Shown here: in pieces, positions 45,546 to 57,020 of the stretch
Position numbering within the stretch: the stretch's first letter is position 1
How the letters are laid out: every line of letters begins with the position of its first letter
DNA from: Strongyloides papillosus
Lineage: Eukaryota > Nematoda > Chromadorea > Rhabditida > Strongyloididae
Direction of reading: 5' to 3'
Length of the DNA: 64,000 nucleotides
Assembly: GCA_005656395.1 (NCBI GenBank)
Contig: SRSI01000069.1
Span: forward strand, 248,001-312,000
Notes under the pieces: generated by a model
What the model was told of the DNA's origin: nothing
What the model saw: the letters and a program-made list of their open reading frames with translations, nothing else
Databases searched by the model: none
Translations under genes and position numbers: made by a program

Positions 45546-46911
45546 AAAGATTTTTTGATTAAAATTATTGAAAATGAATAATTGATAGTTGTTATTAAGA
45601 AAAATAATATTTGATATTGTTAAAAATCCAGGTTAGACAGTTAATAATTTTACACTTAATCAAAGGTAATAATACTTTATTTCATAATGAACGATATATT
45701 AATACAATTCAAAATGATAACAAGTATAAAGCTTGTCATCAAATAAATACTTACTATCTTGATTTATCTTTGCATTAAAAACATTGTTTTGTTATTTTTC
45801 TAGCTTAAATTTTAATTTGAAAAAAGTTTATTGATATTTCAAATAGACTATTCAAATGCACAGTAATTTAGGTGCATGTAAACATTAAATTCTCTAGCAA
45901 GTCATAGAATTATCAATATAGTATGAAAAAGTTTTATTAAAATTACAACATTTTTCAATTAATTCATATTATTTCTATATTAATTATTCTATATTCTTGA
46001 ACTGAAAATAAAAACATTTAATAAATATTTTTAATTTTTAAAATATTTTTTTAATCAATCAAGACGATAATATAACTGAAAATAATTGTTAAAGAAGGTT
46101 TAACATAAATACAATTTTATAAAGACCAATGAATCATTTTTTACCATAATATATGCTAAATATTCAATTTTTACGATATCTTTTGTGTAAAATTGATGAA
46201 TTATGTTTAGATTTTAACTTATAAGAACATTAATTTCATTTGATATAACAAAAGTACTTTTAAAAGCATGATAAAAAATTTACTACTTTTAATTTGTTAC
46301 TATTCAAATATTGTAATATTAGCAACAATTTATAAATTTACAGTAATCTTCTTATATGAAAATCTTATTCATTTATTACTAAACATTTTGAATATATTTC
46401 TAATATATAATGTGATCCTCCAACGTTTTCCAATTATAAAGTTTATACACATTTCCCATTGAGGACAGCAACGATAGAGATTACCTATAGGAAAATAACA
46501 TTTAAGAAAATCTAAATATTATATAAAAAATTTTAAAATGTTATTATATTATGCAAATTTAACCTATTATATAATATGAAAAATACTATAAGATGAGATA
46601 TTTTATGTTTTTATAAACTCAAAAAAATTATTTTTTTAAATTCCTCTTTTGTAAGAAAGTTTGGGTTGCCAACCGTACACATACATTTCTATCTACTTAG
46701 GATACAAAGATATTATAGCCATTTCATAACAAATTTAGATGATATATAATAACTAACTTAAGCAATATATTTTATAAGTTACTTATTCAATTTTGTTATC
46801 ATCAAAAAATACTACTAGTCACTTTTTGCTAGTACCAAGGAGAAATATGGCCAAAAAAAGACATTTCCAGCCTTCTAGTAAAATCCCCTGTAAAAAAAAC
46901 AAAATTGATGG
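45546..46911. other. AT-rich intergenic DNA
   Basis: No gene I can support. A 64-codon hydrophobic ORF at 46268-46462 is Ile/Leu-rich as expected by chance at this base composition. Confidence 0.45.
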
Positions 46912-47795
46912 ATGAAAATAGTAGGTTTATAATATAAATGATTTTATTTCCATCGTATTTTTCAGAATTGCTAACAGAACAACTAGAAAATGATAAAGAG
47001 ACATCTGTTCTATTGACTGCCGCAAAAAAAGTTAAAAGAAATAGGGATCTTCTGAATTTAATTATAAGAAACATAGATAACGTTAGAGGAAGAAAAAATA
47101 TCGCAAAATCATGTAAAGCTGGAAAGATTTTATGTGACAGTAAGAGATCATATGCAGAATCTTACAAGCATGGAATGTGGGAAAATTGCAAACCTGTTAT
47201 TCAAAGGAATAAAAAATCATTTGTACTTACTACTGAAATACTTGCAATAGATATTCCACATTACCACATAAGTATGAGCAAAAAATCAGAAGTGATTGGG
47301 AGTGAAATTACGATGAACAGGCATAAGACAAAAACTTTAAAAATTAAAGATATGTCTATTGGAAGTTTCAATTTGTATAAAGAGCTAGATTGTTTTGAAA
47401 ATGGCAAAACAGTGTATTTTGATGCAATAAAGCTTAACTATATTCTTCTTGGAATTTTCGCTGGATGGAAAAATCTCTAACATGGTACTTTAATATTTGT
47501 AAATACAGAAGTTTTTTCTTTTAAGTACAAAGGTTCTGATAGATCACTCTATAGCAATAAAAGTTATACTTCTTCAAAAAGTATAAAAAACATTCATTTG
47601 GTTTATGGGACAGAAAACGTTGATTGGATGGCAAATGCATTAAGAAGTTCTAGTCATTGTGAACTTGAGTCATTAGTTCTCAGAGGAATTTCCACAGGAT
47701 TCCTAACAGCAGATTCTATGGAATCTGTTGCTTCGATTGTACGTTATTTCAAAGAAATACAATTTTCATTACATTACGCTGGAGTTTCACCTTAA
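46912..47795 (+). pseudogene. F-box-like gene interrupted by an in-frame stop
   Basis: Likely exon 1 46912-46924 (only 13 nt, starting MKIV), a 41-nt phase-1 intron with a ttcag acceptor, and exon 2 from 46966. The frame has a TAA at 47478-47480, yet the same frame remains open and coding-like to 47795 (HGTLIFVNTEVFSFKY, IKNIHLVYGTENVDWMANAL, ELESLVLRGISTG), so the stop looks like a nonsense mutation in a gene of ~290 codons. The N-terminal NRDLLNLIIRNIDNVRGRKN followed by IAKSCKAGKIL resembles an F-box, and the C-terminal leucine-rich lines resemble the FTH/leucine-rich tails of nematode F-box proteins. Recent loss of function is an inference. The family call is tentative. Confidence 0.5.
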
Positions 47796-48585
47796 ATGAA
47801 TATTTGGAGCAATTTTAGTTTAAAGACTTTCTATTTTGATGCCTATAATTTAAATTTTTTTATTAATGTATTTATTGTATATATTTATCTAATGTATTTA
47901 TTGTGTATATCTATTTATTGTATTTAATGCATTTAATAAACTTCTTAAACAACTTAGAGAATTAAAAAAGTTTTTTTAAGTTTAAAAATTAGCCTATCTG
48001 TAGCTTTTAATACAATCAGCAGTTAATTTTGCTTTGGTTAGCATAACAAAACGTTTTCATTTTATGCGTTAATATATGGTTCAACTGTGTCGATTGGTTG
48101 TCGAAAATAGATTTTTTTATTAATTCATTCTTTATTTAACTACTACAGCTTAATTAAAAAAATATTTGCCTGAATTTTAAGAAAAAAAAAAGTTACCAAA
48201 AAAAATTCTTCAGTAATAAAATCGTGTTAAGAAAGATACAATGAATTTATAAATCCCAAAACATGTTATGGTACATATGATTTATTTATGTTATTAGGGA
48301 TAATTTAAACAATATTAATATTAATTATTATATATTTCTAGGGTTAGATAGGATTTAGTATTTTATTGTATTGTGTTATTATTGTATAAGTTAAAAAAAT
48401 CCCACTAAAGGAATTGTAAGTGTAATTTTAGTAATTCATAGTTTATTGTTTAGGTGGGTAAATTGAAATAAATTTGAAGTAATTGGAATTTAAGTGATTG
48501 AAGTTAATTGAATTGAGTTAATTAGTTATATTTTGTTGTTTTGTTATTGTGCTTGTAAAAGGATATTTTAATAAACTGATAACTA
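47796..48585. other. AT-rich intergenic DNA
   Basis: Contains short repeats of the type atttattgtatatattta (47870-47935). No gene seen. Confidence 0.45.
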
Positions 48586-49503
48586 TTGGGTTGGTGCATA
48601 ATTATTGCGGCATTTTTTCGCAACGTTTTTCTTCTTAAAAAATTAACATTTTTTAAAATTTTTTTCCATAAAAATAATTATCACATTTCAATTAGTGAGA
48701 TACAAATCAGAAACCATATTCATATTTACCATATTATGCTCTGCTACTCCGAGAATGATTGGGATGAAAAACAGTAATTTTGCGATCTCAGCAGAATTTT
48801 TGTGAAGGAATAATCAGCAAAAATCAAGTTGGAAGATTGTTTAAAAAATTTAAATTTGGTAACTTTAATTGAGTTTTCTTTAAATTTGGCTTTTGTTGAT
48901 TGGTTTTTTGCCAAAAAGTTCGTTAAGATCGCAAAATGACTGTGCTGCTTCCTAACCTTTCTCAAAGTGTTAGTGCATGATATGACGAATATGGGTATAA
49001 TTTTTGATTTGCATCTCAATATTTGAAATGTGAGAATTATTTTTTTGGAAAAAAATTAAAAAAACGCAAATTTTTAAAGGAAAAAAATTCACAAAAAAAT
49101 GCCGCATTAATTTTACTCTAGTACTTCCAGAAAAGTTGAAGGTAGCGCAATTATTTCGCGATCTCAACAAACTTTCTTGACGAAAAAACATTCAACAAAA
49201 GCCAAATTAAAGAATAATTCAATTTGAATTACCGAATTTGAATTTCTTAACCATTTTTCAATTTGGCTTTGTTAATTATTCCTTCACAAAAAGTCCACTG
49301 AGATCACGAAATTACTGTTTTTCATCCCAATCTTTCTTGGAGTAGCAGAGCATAATATGATAAATATGAATATGATTTCTGATTTGTATCTCACTAATTG
49401 AAATGTGATAATTATTTTTATGGAAAAAAATTCTGAAAAATGTTAATTTTTTAAGAAGAAAAAGGTTGCGAAAAAATGCCGCAATAATTATGCACCAACC
49501 CAA
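48586..49503. mobile_element. Mariner-type non-autonomous element with ~270-bp TIRs, 918 bp
   Basis: Bounded by TTGGGTTGGTGCATAATTAT on the left and its reverse complement on the right, with TA on each side (48584-48585, 49504-49505). TTGGGTTGGTGCATAA is the typical mariner end. The arms match over roughly 250-270 bp with a low number of differences. Inside, 48900-49120 is a second, more diverged copy of the right arm (ending aatgccgcattaatttta), so the element appears nested or internally duplicated. No transposase. Confidence 0.93.
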
Positions 49504-49505
49504 TA

Positions 49506-50413
49506 TTTATAAGGGATGTACGCAAAAACGTTAAAATAAATTTCTCTTCATACGTTACGAACCACTTCTAAATATAGTTATTTATCATTATGCATCATAA
49601 AAGTACTCATTTCAACAAATTAATAGCTTCATTTAGCTATTTAAAGTGAGGCCCCTATTCTAAAATTTAGCCAAAATATTAAACAAATATAAAATAAATC
49701 ATTTAAAACTATTGTGTATCATTGAGTATTCTCCAAATTTAAAATAATTTCAGTAGAAAAAAATTTAAATCCTACTATAATTAAAATTTACACTAGATAA
49801 AATTCGCTTGTTTTTATTCATTTTTAGCCCAAAAATTTACTAACATTGTAGCAGCGGTTAAAATTTATTTTTTATTAGCTAAAAATTTGGGTTTTTTTTA
49901 TAAGACAGAAAATTATCGGTGGATGAGAAATGATCCTTTAGAACGAATAATTTTGAGTTTTTTTGTGAGATTTTTACAAAATTTTTTCAAGAGAAGAATT
50001 ATTATATTATTCGAACGTAAACTACAAATAAAAAGCTTATAAAGCTATAATAATATAAGAAAATTACATTTTTTGTGATTACTAATTTTGTAGTCCTTTG
50101 GACACCTAAGAGAGGGACTAGATTATATAGCAAAATATGGAATTTAGTTTTAAAAGATAGAATTTACTTTGGGGTACAATTAAAACAACAAAAATGACAA
50201 CAAAGTATCAGAGTTATAATAATAAAAAATGTATATGTAAATATATGTGATTGAATATATATTATTAAATTGTGAAACTATGTTCTTCTTTTCGAATATG
50301 TTTGGTACATTGTTATATTCTTAATGTTTTGCTTTGTACCGCCTTCATGCTAACAATTTTTTAGTTAAAGAAATTATAGTTATTTTTTTTCTCCCATAAT
50401 TTTTTCTGTTAAT
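49506..50413. other. Flank and distal part of the left inverted-duplication arm
   Basis: From about 50040 the sequence is homologous in reverse orientation to 60297-60659 (shared blocks: gtaccccaaa, gatactttgttgtca, acatagtttca, aagaatataacaatgta). No gene between the mariner element and the TTR-like gene. Confidence 0.6.
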
Positions 50414-50839
50414 TTATTCATACGTAAATGAATATGATATATTAACACTAAAAGGACAGATCAAATAACTACCTTTGTCGTCTTTATTGGCATCACAAAT
50501 ACTTTTAAGACTTTTTGAAAACTTTAAAGTAAATAGAGCATTACAATCTTCTTAATAAATAAATTATTTTGTAATATATATTTATTTACCTGGTATGGTT
50601 TTTCCATGACCTTTTACATAAACTTTGTACTCATTATTATTTTTTATTTCTTTTGGTTCACTTGTTTTGGTTCCATCTCTACATTTGATACGTACACGGC
50701 CGCCATTGTTCTTAGTTCCATCTTGAAAATGAGGCGTTCCTTTAACAGCTACTTCACCTTCACCATTTACAAAAAAACTACCGTAAAAATTAGAAAATAT
50801 TGAAATAATAAAAAATACTGTCAATAATCTCAAAAACAT
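50414..50839 (-). CDS. Transthyretin-like secreted protein, paralogue 2 (two exons)
   Basis: 128 aa from exons 50590-50839 and 50414-50550, with a 39-nt phase-1 intron (attaag acceptor). The true start is the ATG at 50839; an in-frame GTG lies two codons upstream. Signal peptide MFLRLLTVFFIISIFSNF, then VAVKGTPHF, a GGRVRIKC strand, YKVYVKGHG, and in exon 2 LKSICD...SYLICPFSVNIS. The pair of exon-2 cysteines is shared with paralogue 3 but absent in that form from paralogue 1. Its exons align closely with 59873-60296, in opposite orientation, as part of an inverted duplication. TTR-like assignment as for paralogue 1, with moderate confidence. Confidence 0.68.
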
Positions 50840-50900
50840 TTTCACAAGATATTATGATATTATAGAAACAAAATTTTCTTAAATACTGAAAATTATTACA
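50840..50900 (-). promoter_or_regulatory. Conserved core promoter of TTR-like gene 2
   Basis: Minus-strand order TTTTCAGTATTTAAGAAAAT, then CTATAATATCATAATATCTT, then ATG; the same module as upstream of paralogues 1 and 3. Confidence 0.6.
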
Positions 50901-50949
50901 CAAAAAATATTTAAAAATAAATTTTTGAAGCAAACAAACAAAAATAAAA

Positions 50950-52270
50950 AGGAACTAATTTTGACATTTTTTCGTAAAAAAACAATAAAAATGTCCTACC
51001 ATTTAAAAGAATCAAATTTTATCTAAATTTTAAAAATATCAAGCGATAAGAAAAATGTTTCAAATGGCGCAAAATATTATGTTTTCGCATAAATTTGGTC
51101 GTTTTTTTTACAAAAAATATACATTTAATATTTTGAAATAATGTAAACTTTTTTTAATCTTAGAAATTTTAAAAATATTATACTTATTTTAGAATATAGT
51201 TTGTTCTTTGTAACATATTATGAAGTACTTTTTTTAGAAGTCAAATTTGTGTAAACTTGTAGACGTTCTAACAAAATCATTCTTTAAACATTCTACTAAT
51301 AACAATAACATTTTCAAGAAGTTATAAAACATCATTTCTTTCTGTCCATAACAAAAAAATAACTTTTACATGTTTTAATTTAAAAAAAAAAGAGTTGATT
51401 AAAACAATATTTTAAACTAATCATATTTGAGTGGTTAAATAATTATTGTTTTCCATTATTATTACTATAAAACTTTTAAATTTAAAAAAGTTATATTTGC
51501 TAAACTATTTAAAAATATTTATTCAATCTTAAATAATTCTCTATATCTTATATGATACACATATTTATTATTATAATTATCATGGAATATTTTTTTCTAA
51601 AATTGTCATTGAATTATTCAAAAAGTAAATAAAATAATACTGCAACAACATATATTGTATCCGGGACACAAAACATATTCGTTATTTTTAATTGTTACAT
51701 GTATAAATTTTTTTACATTCATAAAAATTTTTTATTCGAAAATCTTTATGTTTCGTTAATATCACATACATTATTCTATCTTAAAATAATATGAATTTTA
51801 ATGTATCAAATATTTTTCAGTGTAGTTTGAACTTTTATAAATTATATTTTCTTATCAAATTCTATTTGTCTGAAAATACAAATTTTTTGTTATGTTTCTA
51901 AAGATAATCTTTGAAACTTTAACATATGAAAATTATAAAATAATAAGCATTTTGTTCTAAGTAAAAAATATTGTCCAAATATTTTAATTAAAAAAGTAAC
52001 AATACTAGAATAAAATTTTTAATTGTTAATATTCTGAGGTTAAATAATTATTGTTATGAAATTTTTAGATTTATGAACTTCTTGTTGTTAATAGATTGTT
52101 TGGAAAAATAATTTTTGTTAAAACGTTTATAAGTTTACACAAAATTGAATTCTTAATAACGTATTTCATAATATATTATAAAAACAAGTTAGACTCTAAG
52201 ATGAACATAGTATTATAAAAGAATATCAAGATTGCGTAAAAGTCACATTACTTGAAAACAATCAAAATAA
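50950..52270. repeat. Left block of dispersed/inverted repeats
   Basis: 50950-51480 matches 58840-59330 in the same orientation (for example tcgcataaatt...cgtttttt, aaaaatatacat, tttgtgtaaactt/tttgtgtaaattt). 51990-52270 matches the same C-side block in reverse orientation (agtctaacttgtttt, atatattat.aa.tacgttatta). So 50950-52270 is itself an imperfect palindrome of one repeat family. Boundaries are approximate. Confidence 0.6.
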
Positions 52271-52468
52271 AATATACATTCAATTTTTATAAAGTCATTG
52301 TTGTTGTCATTTTATCATTTATTATGTTTTTCTGGATAAAAACGCTATGTAACCGTCACTCAAAACCTCATTAATAATTTTTTTTTGTCAAAAACGGAAA
52401 ATATTTTATTAAAACAGTCTGTAAAATTAATTTTTATAACAATATTACGATTTATATTATATAGAAAA

Positions 52469-52714
52469 GTTAAAATTTATTAATTAAACTGGGGTATAGT
52501 CACTAAATTACAATAAACATAAAATCATATAATTATACAACCTACCTTCTAGACAAGCGACCTTTTTCTTAACTGAGTATTTTTATGACACTAGCTGTTT
52601 TTATATTAAATGGTCACTCTTTTCTAGAAGGTTCTGTCCTTTTCATGACAGTTGATTGCTATTTTATCATATACGCGTTACTATGTTATAATAAACATGT
52701 GTTATATGTTAACT
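52469..52714 (-). repeat. 3' LTR of gypsy element 2
   Basis: 246 bp; 245/246 identical to the 5' LTR (ataaacatg here, ataaagatg there). Contains a possible AATAAA/TTTATT-type polyadenylation region. Confidence 0.95.
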
Positions 52715-52738
52715 CTTCCCTCCTGAAAAAGAAGAGGT

Positions 52739-53962
52739 CTACTCCCTTAGAATCTTAGCATTCCTAGAAGGTCGTGTGTAGTGTTTGGTGTTCCGTGATA
52801 CATAAAGTGTTTTTCCATCTTTAGATATTTCATTAACCCGTGCCTTTTCCTCATATCGTGGTTGGAACTTGGTCCTACGTTTAACTGGAATGTATGCACT
52901 GGAGTTTAACATGGTCATTCTTGTTTTAAGATCATTTAACTCATTATTCTCTAAGTTTCTTTGAAGTGCAAGTTGAAGTCTTGTAGAAGGTTTGTAACGT
53001 AACATTGTTTGATATGGGGTAATGCCATGTCTAGGATAATGATTGATGGAATAGATTGCATCAGGTAAGATTTGATCCCATTGTAGAGATGGATTATCAA
53101 GAAGAAATTTCCCAATGACTGTTTGAAGTGACCTGATGTATCTTTCAGCATAAGCATTACCTGTACTATTCATGGGTGTACTGATTGAATGTGAGACTTG
53201 ATTTGATTCTAGATAACTTTCGACTTCTTTACACGTCCAGTATTTTGCACCATCAGTACGTAAGATTCTTGGGAGGGTATATGAAGATTTGATTAATTGA
53301 AGTGAGTTGATAATGGACTTCCCGGTTAACTCTTTCATAGAAAGCGCTATTACAAATTTCGACGCAGGACACACATACAGCATGATATGACATGATGAAT
53401 TCTTAGTTGATTCTAATGGACCAACGGCATCAGCTGAAAGACATTCAAATACTTGGAAATCCTGGTCAACTGAAGGAGCTTGTTCATGTTTCTTAGAATT
53501 GAATCGATTACATGTGTCGCAATGTTCCACATATGATTTACATTTTTCAGGAAGATTGGGAATATAAACATGGTTTTGAATTATCTCTTGTGTAGCAACA
53601 TGGTTCCAGTGTCCAGATTGATCATGACATATTTTCAAAATTGAAGCAATTGTTTGGTCATCAGTAATAATTGGTAACCTTGAATCTTTTGTAACAATAA
53701 TACCATTTAACTGTTCTTCAATATCAATACCTCGGAATTTCCCATCTTTCAACGAATTTACAAGTTCTTCATCTTCTCTTTGGATGAGAGAGATGTTGAG
53801 AGGGAGTGATTCATAATCTATGTATATTTTCTCTTGTGGTACTGGTAGAAGCTTTCTTGGTCTTCCACGAGGTCTAGGATGAGATACTAGATTTACTTCA
53901 ACATGTGATGACTCAAAAAGTCTTGATAACATGTCTGCTAGGAGATTACTTTCTTTATTGAT
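52739..53962 (-). CDS. Gypsy 2 pol, C-terminal part: end of RNase H and integrase
   Basis: Same reading frame as the upstream part, beginning just after the TAA. It starts with the end of RNase H (the NLLADMLSRL-type motif normally joined to the preceding domain). Integrase follows with its zinc-binding H-H-C-C (CHDQSGHWNH ... CKSYVEHCDTC) and the complete D,D-35-E core: D in SADAVGPL, D in RTDGAKYW, E in NAYAERYIRSL. It ends close to the 3' LTR. An ATG at 53932 could serve as an independent start, but by position it is just an internal Met. Confidence 0.88.
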   Translation of the reverse strand: MNKESNLLADMLSRLFESSHVEVNLVSHPRPRGRPRKLLPVPQEKIYIDYESLPLNISLIQREDEELVNSLKDGKFRGIDIEEQLNGIIVTKDSRLPIITDDQTIASILKICHDQSGHWNHVATQEIIQNHVYIPNLPEKCKSYVEHCDTCNRFNSKKHEQAPSVDQDFQVFECLSADAVGPLESTKNSSCHIMLYVCPASKFVIALSMKELTGKSIINSLQLIKSSYTLPRILRTDGAKYWTCKEVESYLESNQVSHSISTPMNSTGNAYAERYIRSLQTVIGKFLLDNPSLQWDQILPDAIYSINHYPRHGITPYQTMLRYKPSTRLQLALQRNLENNELNDLKTRMTMLNSSAYIPVKRRTKFQPRYEEKARVNEISKDGKTLYVSRNTKHYTRPSRNAKILRE

Positions 53963-56722
53963 TTACTTGATGTCTGTTGTATATTGCGTAATTGAACTAA
54001 TTTGTTCCATGAATTTTGGTGAAGTTGATGATTTGATTAATCCAGCTAATGGACGGTGGTCACTCTCAATTATTAGTGGTTTACCTTGAATGAGATAACG
54101 GAAAGTTGAAATTCCACGGGATATTGCAGTTAATTCAATAAATGTGGGTGCCCTTGGGCGTTTAGTATGTTGTAGTGGATAAGAGAAGAATCCTAACGGA
54201 CGGGCAATACCAGATACGTCCTTTTGACATAAGAATCCTCCTACACCAGAATTTGACCCATCCACACGTAAAATTAATGGTTGTGATTCATCGTACATGT
54301 AGATCTTGGGTGAGTTGAAAAGATATTGACAAAATTGACGATATTTAGAAATTAGATCTTGTGACCATGGTACTTTTTCGTTTCGTGGGCCTTTTGAGAG
54401 TTGGTAGAGGTCTTTTGTACGTTCATGGAAGTTTGGAATAGATAATCTGAAGTAGTTGAAACATTGGAGCATTGAGTAAAGTTCCTTGCGCGTGATTGGC
54501 AGCGGCTTATGAAGAAGATGTGGTGAGATAGTTGGGGTGATGGTGTTTCTTGAGAATGTCCAAGATAGGAAACTTAATGATGTTCGTAGAAAACAGCTTT
54601 TATTGAAAGATATTCTTCCATTCTTCTGGTGAATGATCTTGATAAGGTCTTCAACAACGGTCAAATGAAGTTGACATGATCCTTTTGTTAGCACAAGTAT
54701 ATCATCCATATAAACAAAGATATTTGAATGTCCTTGAACACGTGTACGAAGATCAGCTAACAGAAGTTCCATGTTTGACTGGAAAAATGATGGAGAATTC
54801 TTCGCACCCATTGGGGCTCTCTTAAACTGGTAGACTTTGTATTTATATTTGAACGAGAAATATGGTCGATCTTGTTCATGAAGCATCATTTGGAAATAAC
54901 CTTGGTGAAGATCAATCGTTGATCCATAGTTGAATTCACGTAATTGTTGAAGTAAGGTTTGCAATGAAAGATTATGAAAAGGGACAATGCGGGTACGATG
55001 ATTGATTTCACGACAATCTAAAATAAAACGTTTTCTAACCTTTCCATTTACCAGTTTCACTTCTCCTTCTTTATTCCTTTTTGTAATAAGATAATGAGGA
55101 AGAACTGTCAATGAAGAACTTTCTTCAATAATATCATGTTTCAACATTTCATTTATGATTTCATCTTCTTCTTCACTAGGTGGTGAAGCATAGTATTTTA
55201 TTCCAAGAGGTGGTATGAGTAGGAATTCTTGCGGGTCTGTCGAAAACATTCCTGGGCCAACGTCAAATTCAGACTTAGGTTCAATAGACTGATATTTCAT
55301 CTTCAACATTTTCTTGAACTTCTCCTCCTCTGATTGAATATCGTCAGTTGGTGGAGCCAAAATAAAATTTGAAGTGGATGGTTGAGTGAAGGTTGCTGTT
55401 TTGTTTGAAGTTGATATAGAGCACTTGAGAGGTACTAGATAATTCATACCCAGTATTACCTGATAATCTGGGAATTCATGTGGTGATATGAAATTCTCAT
55501 TACTCGTTTGATAATGACAGTCTTCAATACGTAGCATAAGTGGAATTTGAATTTTTCTGGCTATGATGGGGCTTCCGGCGGTTGTAAGATATTCTGGTGA
55601 TGTGGAATTTTCTATCTTCAATAACTTGGCGAAACTTGGACTTATCATGGTACATGAAGCACCTGAATCTATCAGAACTGTGCATCGTTCATCATTCATA
55701 CTCGCAGGCATCTTGATAAGTTGTGAAGAGAATTTAGAGATGTGAAAGACTTCATTCTTGGGTTGTGGATCTTTCGGAGGGTGCTGTTGTCTACAGTCAG
55801 CATTAGAGTGATTTGACTGAGGATGGACTTTGCAACGATCATTTACTAGTGTAGGATATGTGCGGCGTCGGAAATTGTCTGATTTATTTGAACTTAACCT
55901 CCTTTGATGTGCACGATTCTGCATCTCATTTTCAAAGTTGAGATCCTCTATAAGCTCTTGGGTATTCTTATAATGGCGGCGTTGGAGGCGGAGATGTCTG
56001 GAGAGTCCTTCTCGTAGATTACTCATTAGGCGCTCTTCGATCAATGACTTTAGACTATCCTGGGGAACTGAAGGGTTGGCTTTCTCAACAAGGTCGATGT
56101 AATCAGAGAGAGACTTCCGGAACTTCTCATTTGCATAGTTGAATTTGTACGATACTAGCCTGGCAGATGCAGCTTCTACTCCAACAGATCCTGTAAATGT
56201 TTCTCTGAGAGATTCAACCACTAGTTCATATGTTTTTGGCTCGGACATAGCTGCTATATGATCCTGTATCTCTTTACCTCCCTTTAACGGAAGTGCGATA
56301 GTTCTTCTTTCTCCCGTGATTCCGTCAAATTGCATGTGCAAGTCAAACGTACGATGCCATTTTTCAAAACTATCTGCTGGGTTGAAGGTTGGGATGGACA
56401 TCCATGACGATGACAGTGTAGTGGGTGTAGGTGCGGTTGTCATCGCAGTCAGCGATAGTGGCGGTTTGATAGGTGTAGATGTCCTAAGTGGTGTTTGAAA
56501 TTTTTCAGAATCGCGTGATCCCTCAAATGTACGTTCTAGCTTGTTGAAGGTGGCTCTAACAATCCTTTGGAGCTTTCTTCTTAGCCTGGTGGGTGATAAT
56601 GATGCTAGATGTCGATGAGAAGTAGTTAACTCTTCAATGAGATCCTGTGAAATTGATTCGTCCAGAGATTGCAACACAGAGCGTACAATGTTGGAATTGA
56701 ATTGATCCGATTCCGTTAGCAT
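53963..56722 (-). CDS. Gypsy 2 gag-protease-RT-RNase H, stops at a TAA in the RNase H-integrase junction
   Basis: 919 aa from the ATG at 56722. Gag spans about residues 1-330, with a capsid-like region and a weak C/H knuckle (CKVHPQSNHSNADC). The aspartic protease active site is LIDSGASCTMIS at about res 347-358. RT includes KRFILDCREINHR, LHQGYFQMMLHEQDRPYF, RAPMGAKNSPSFFQ and the YMDD box (~res 670). RNase H includes LRVDGSNSGVGGFLCQ and ESDHRPLAGLI. Gag and pol are a single frame. The ORF ends in TAA at 53963-53965, 11 codons before the next in-frame Met. I do not see a readthrough signal, so a recent nonsense mutation is the simplest reading. Confidence 0.9.
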   Translation of the reverse strand: MLTESDQFNSNIVRSVLQSLDESISQDLIEELTTSHRHLASLSPTRLRRKLQRIVRATFNKLERTFEGSRDSEKFQTPLRTSTPIKPPLSLTAMTTAPTPTTLSSSWMSIPTFNPADSFEKWHRTFDLHMQFDGITGERRTIALPLKGGKEIQDHIAAMSEPKTYELVVESLRETFTGSVGVEAASARLVSYKFNYANEKFRKSLSDYIDLVEKANPSVPQDSLKSLIEERLMSNLREGLSRHLRLQRRHYKNTQELIEDLNFENEMQNRAHQRRLSSNKSDNFRRRTYPTLVNDRCKVHPQSNHSNADCRQQHPPKDPQPKNEVFHISKFSSQLIKMPASMNDERCTVLIDSGASCTMISPSFAKLLKIENSTSPEYLTTAGSPIIARKIQIPLMLRIEDCHYQTSNENFISPHEFPDYQVILGMNYLVPLKCSISTSNKTATFTQPSTSNFILAPPTDDIQSEEEKFKKMLKMKYQSIEPKSEFDVGPGMFSTDPQEFLLIPPLGIKYYASPPSEEEDEIINEMLKHDIIEESSSLTVLPHYLITKRNKEGEVKLVNGKVRKRFILDCREINHRTRIVPFHNLSLQTLLQQLREFNYGSTIDLHQGYFQMMLHEQDRPYFSFKYKYKVYQFKRAPMGAKNSPSFFQSNMELLLADLRTRVQGHSNIFVYMDDILVLTKGSCQLHLTVVEDLIKIIHQKNGRISFNKSCFLRTSLSFLSWTFSRNTITPTISPHLLHKPLPITRKELYSMLQCFNYFRLSIPNFHERTKDLYQLSKGPRNEKVPWSQDLISKYRQFCQYLFNSPKIYMYDESQPLILRVDGSNSGVGGFLCQKDVSGIARPLGFFSYPLQHTKRPRAPTFIELTAISRGISTFRYLIQGKPLIIESDHRPLAGLIKSSTSPKFMEQISSITQYTTDIK

Positions 56723-57020
56723 AAAATGGTTATCGATAGGGCGTGAGGATGTCTTTCTAACTAACGTCTAATCCTTTCTCCAGTTAAAATTGGACCAGTA
56801 CGTTAGATATATCCGTGCCGTTAGGAGATGATGATGAGTTGTGGAAGTTTGCACGTGGAAACTTTAGTATCTAAGATGTTGTAGTGAGTATCCAGAGGTA
56901 TCCGTGATGTGGAATTGTCAATGAGAATATGCGTGCTACGTGTGTTACGTGTGTGACGTGTAAGACGTGTGAGATAAGCAAAATAGCGTTAAAAGAGTGA
57001 GGATTCCTTTCCACGTGCAA

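Noticed and set aside
46268..46462. 64-codon hydrophobic ORF
   Set aside because: Composition is what random 80% AT sequence gives; no signal-peptide-plus-domain structure or homologue in the window.
48586..48777. 63-codon ORF at each end of the mariner element
   Set aside because: Translation of the terminal inverted repeat itself, present identically at both ends; not a transposase.
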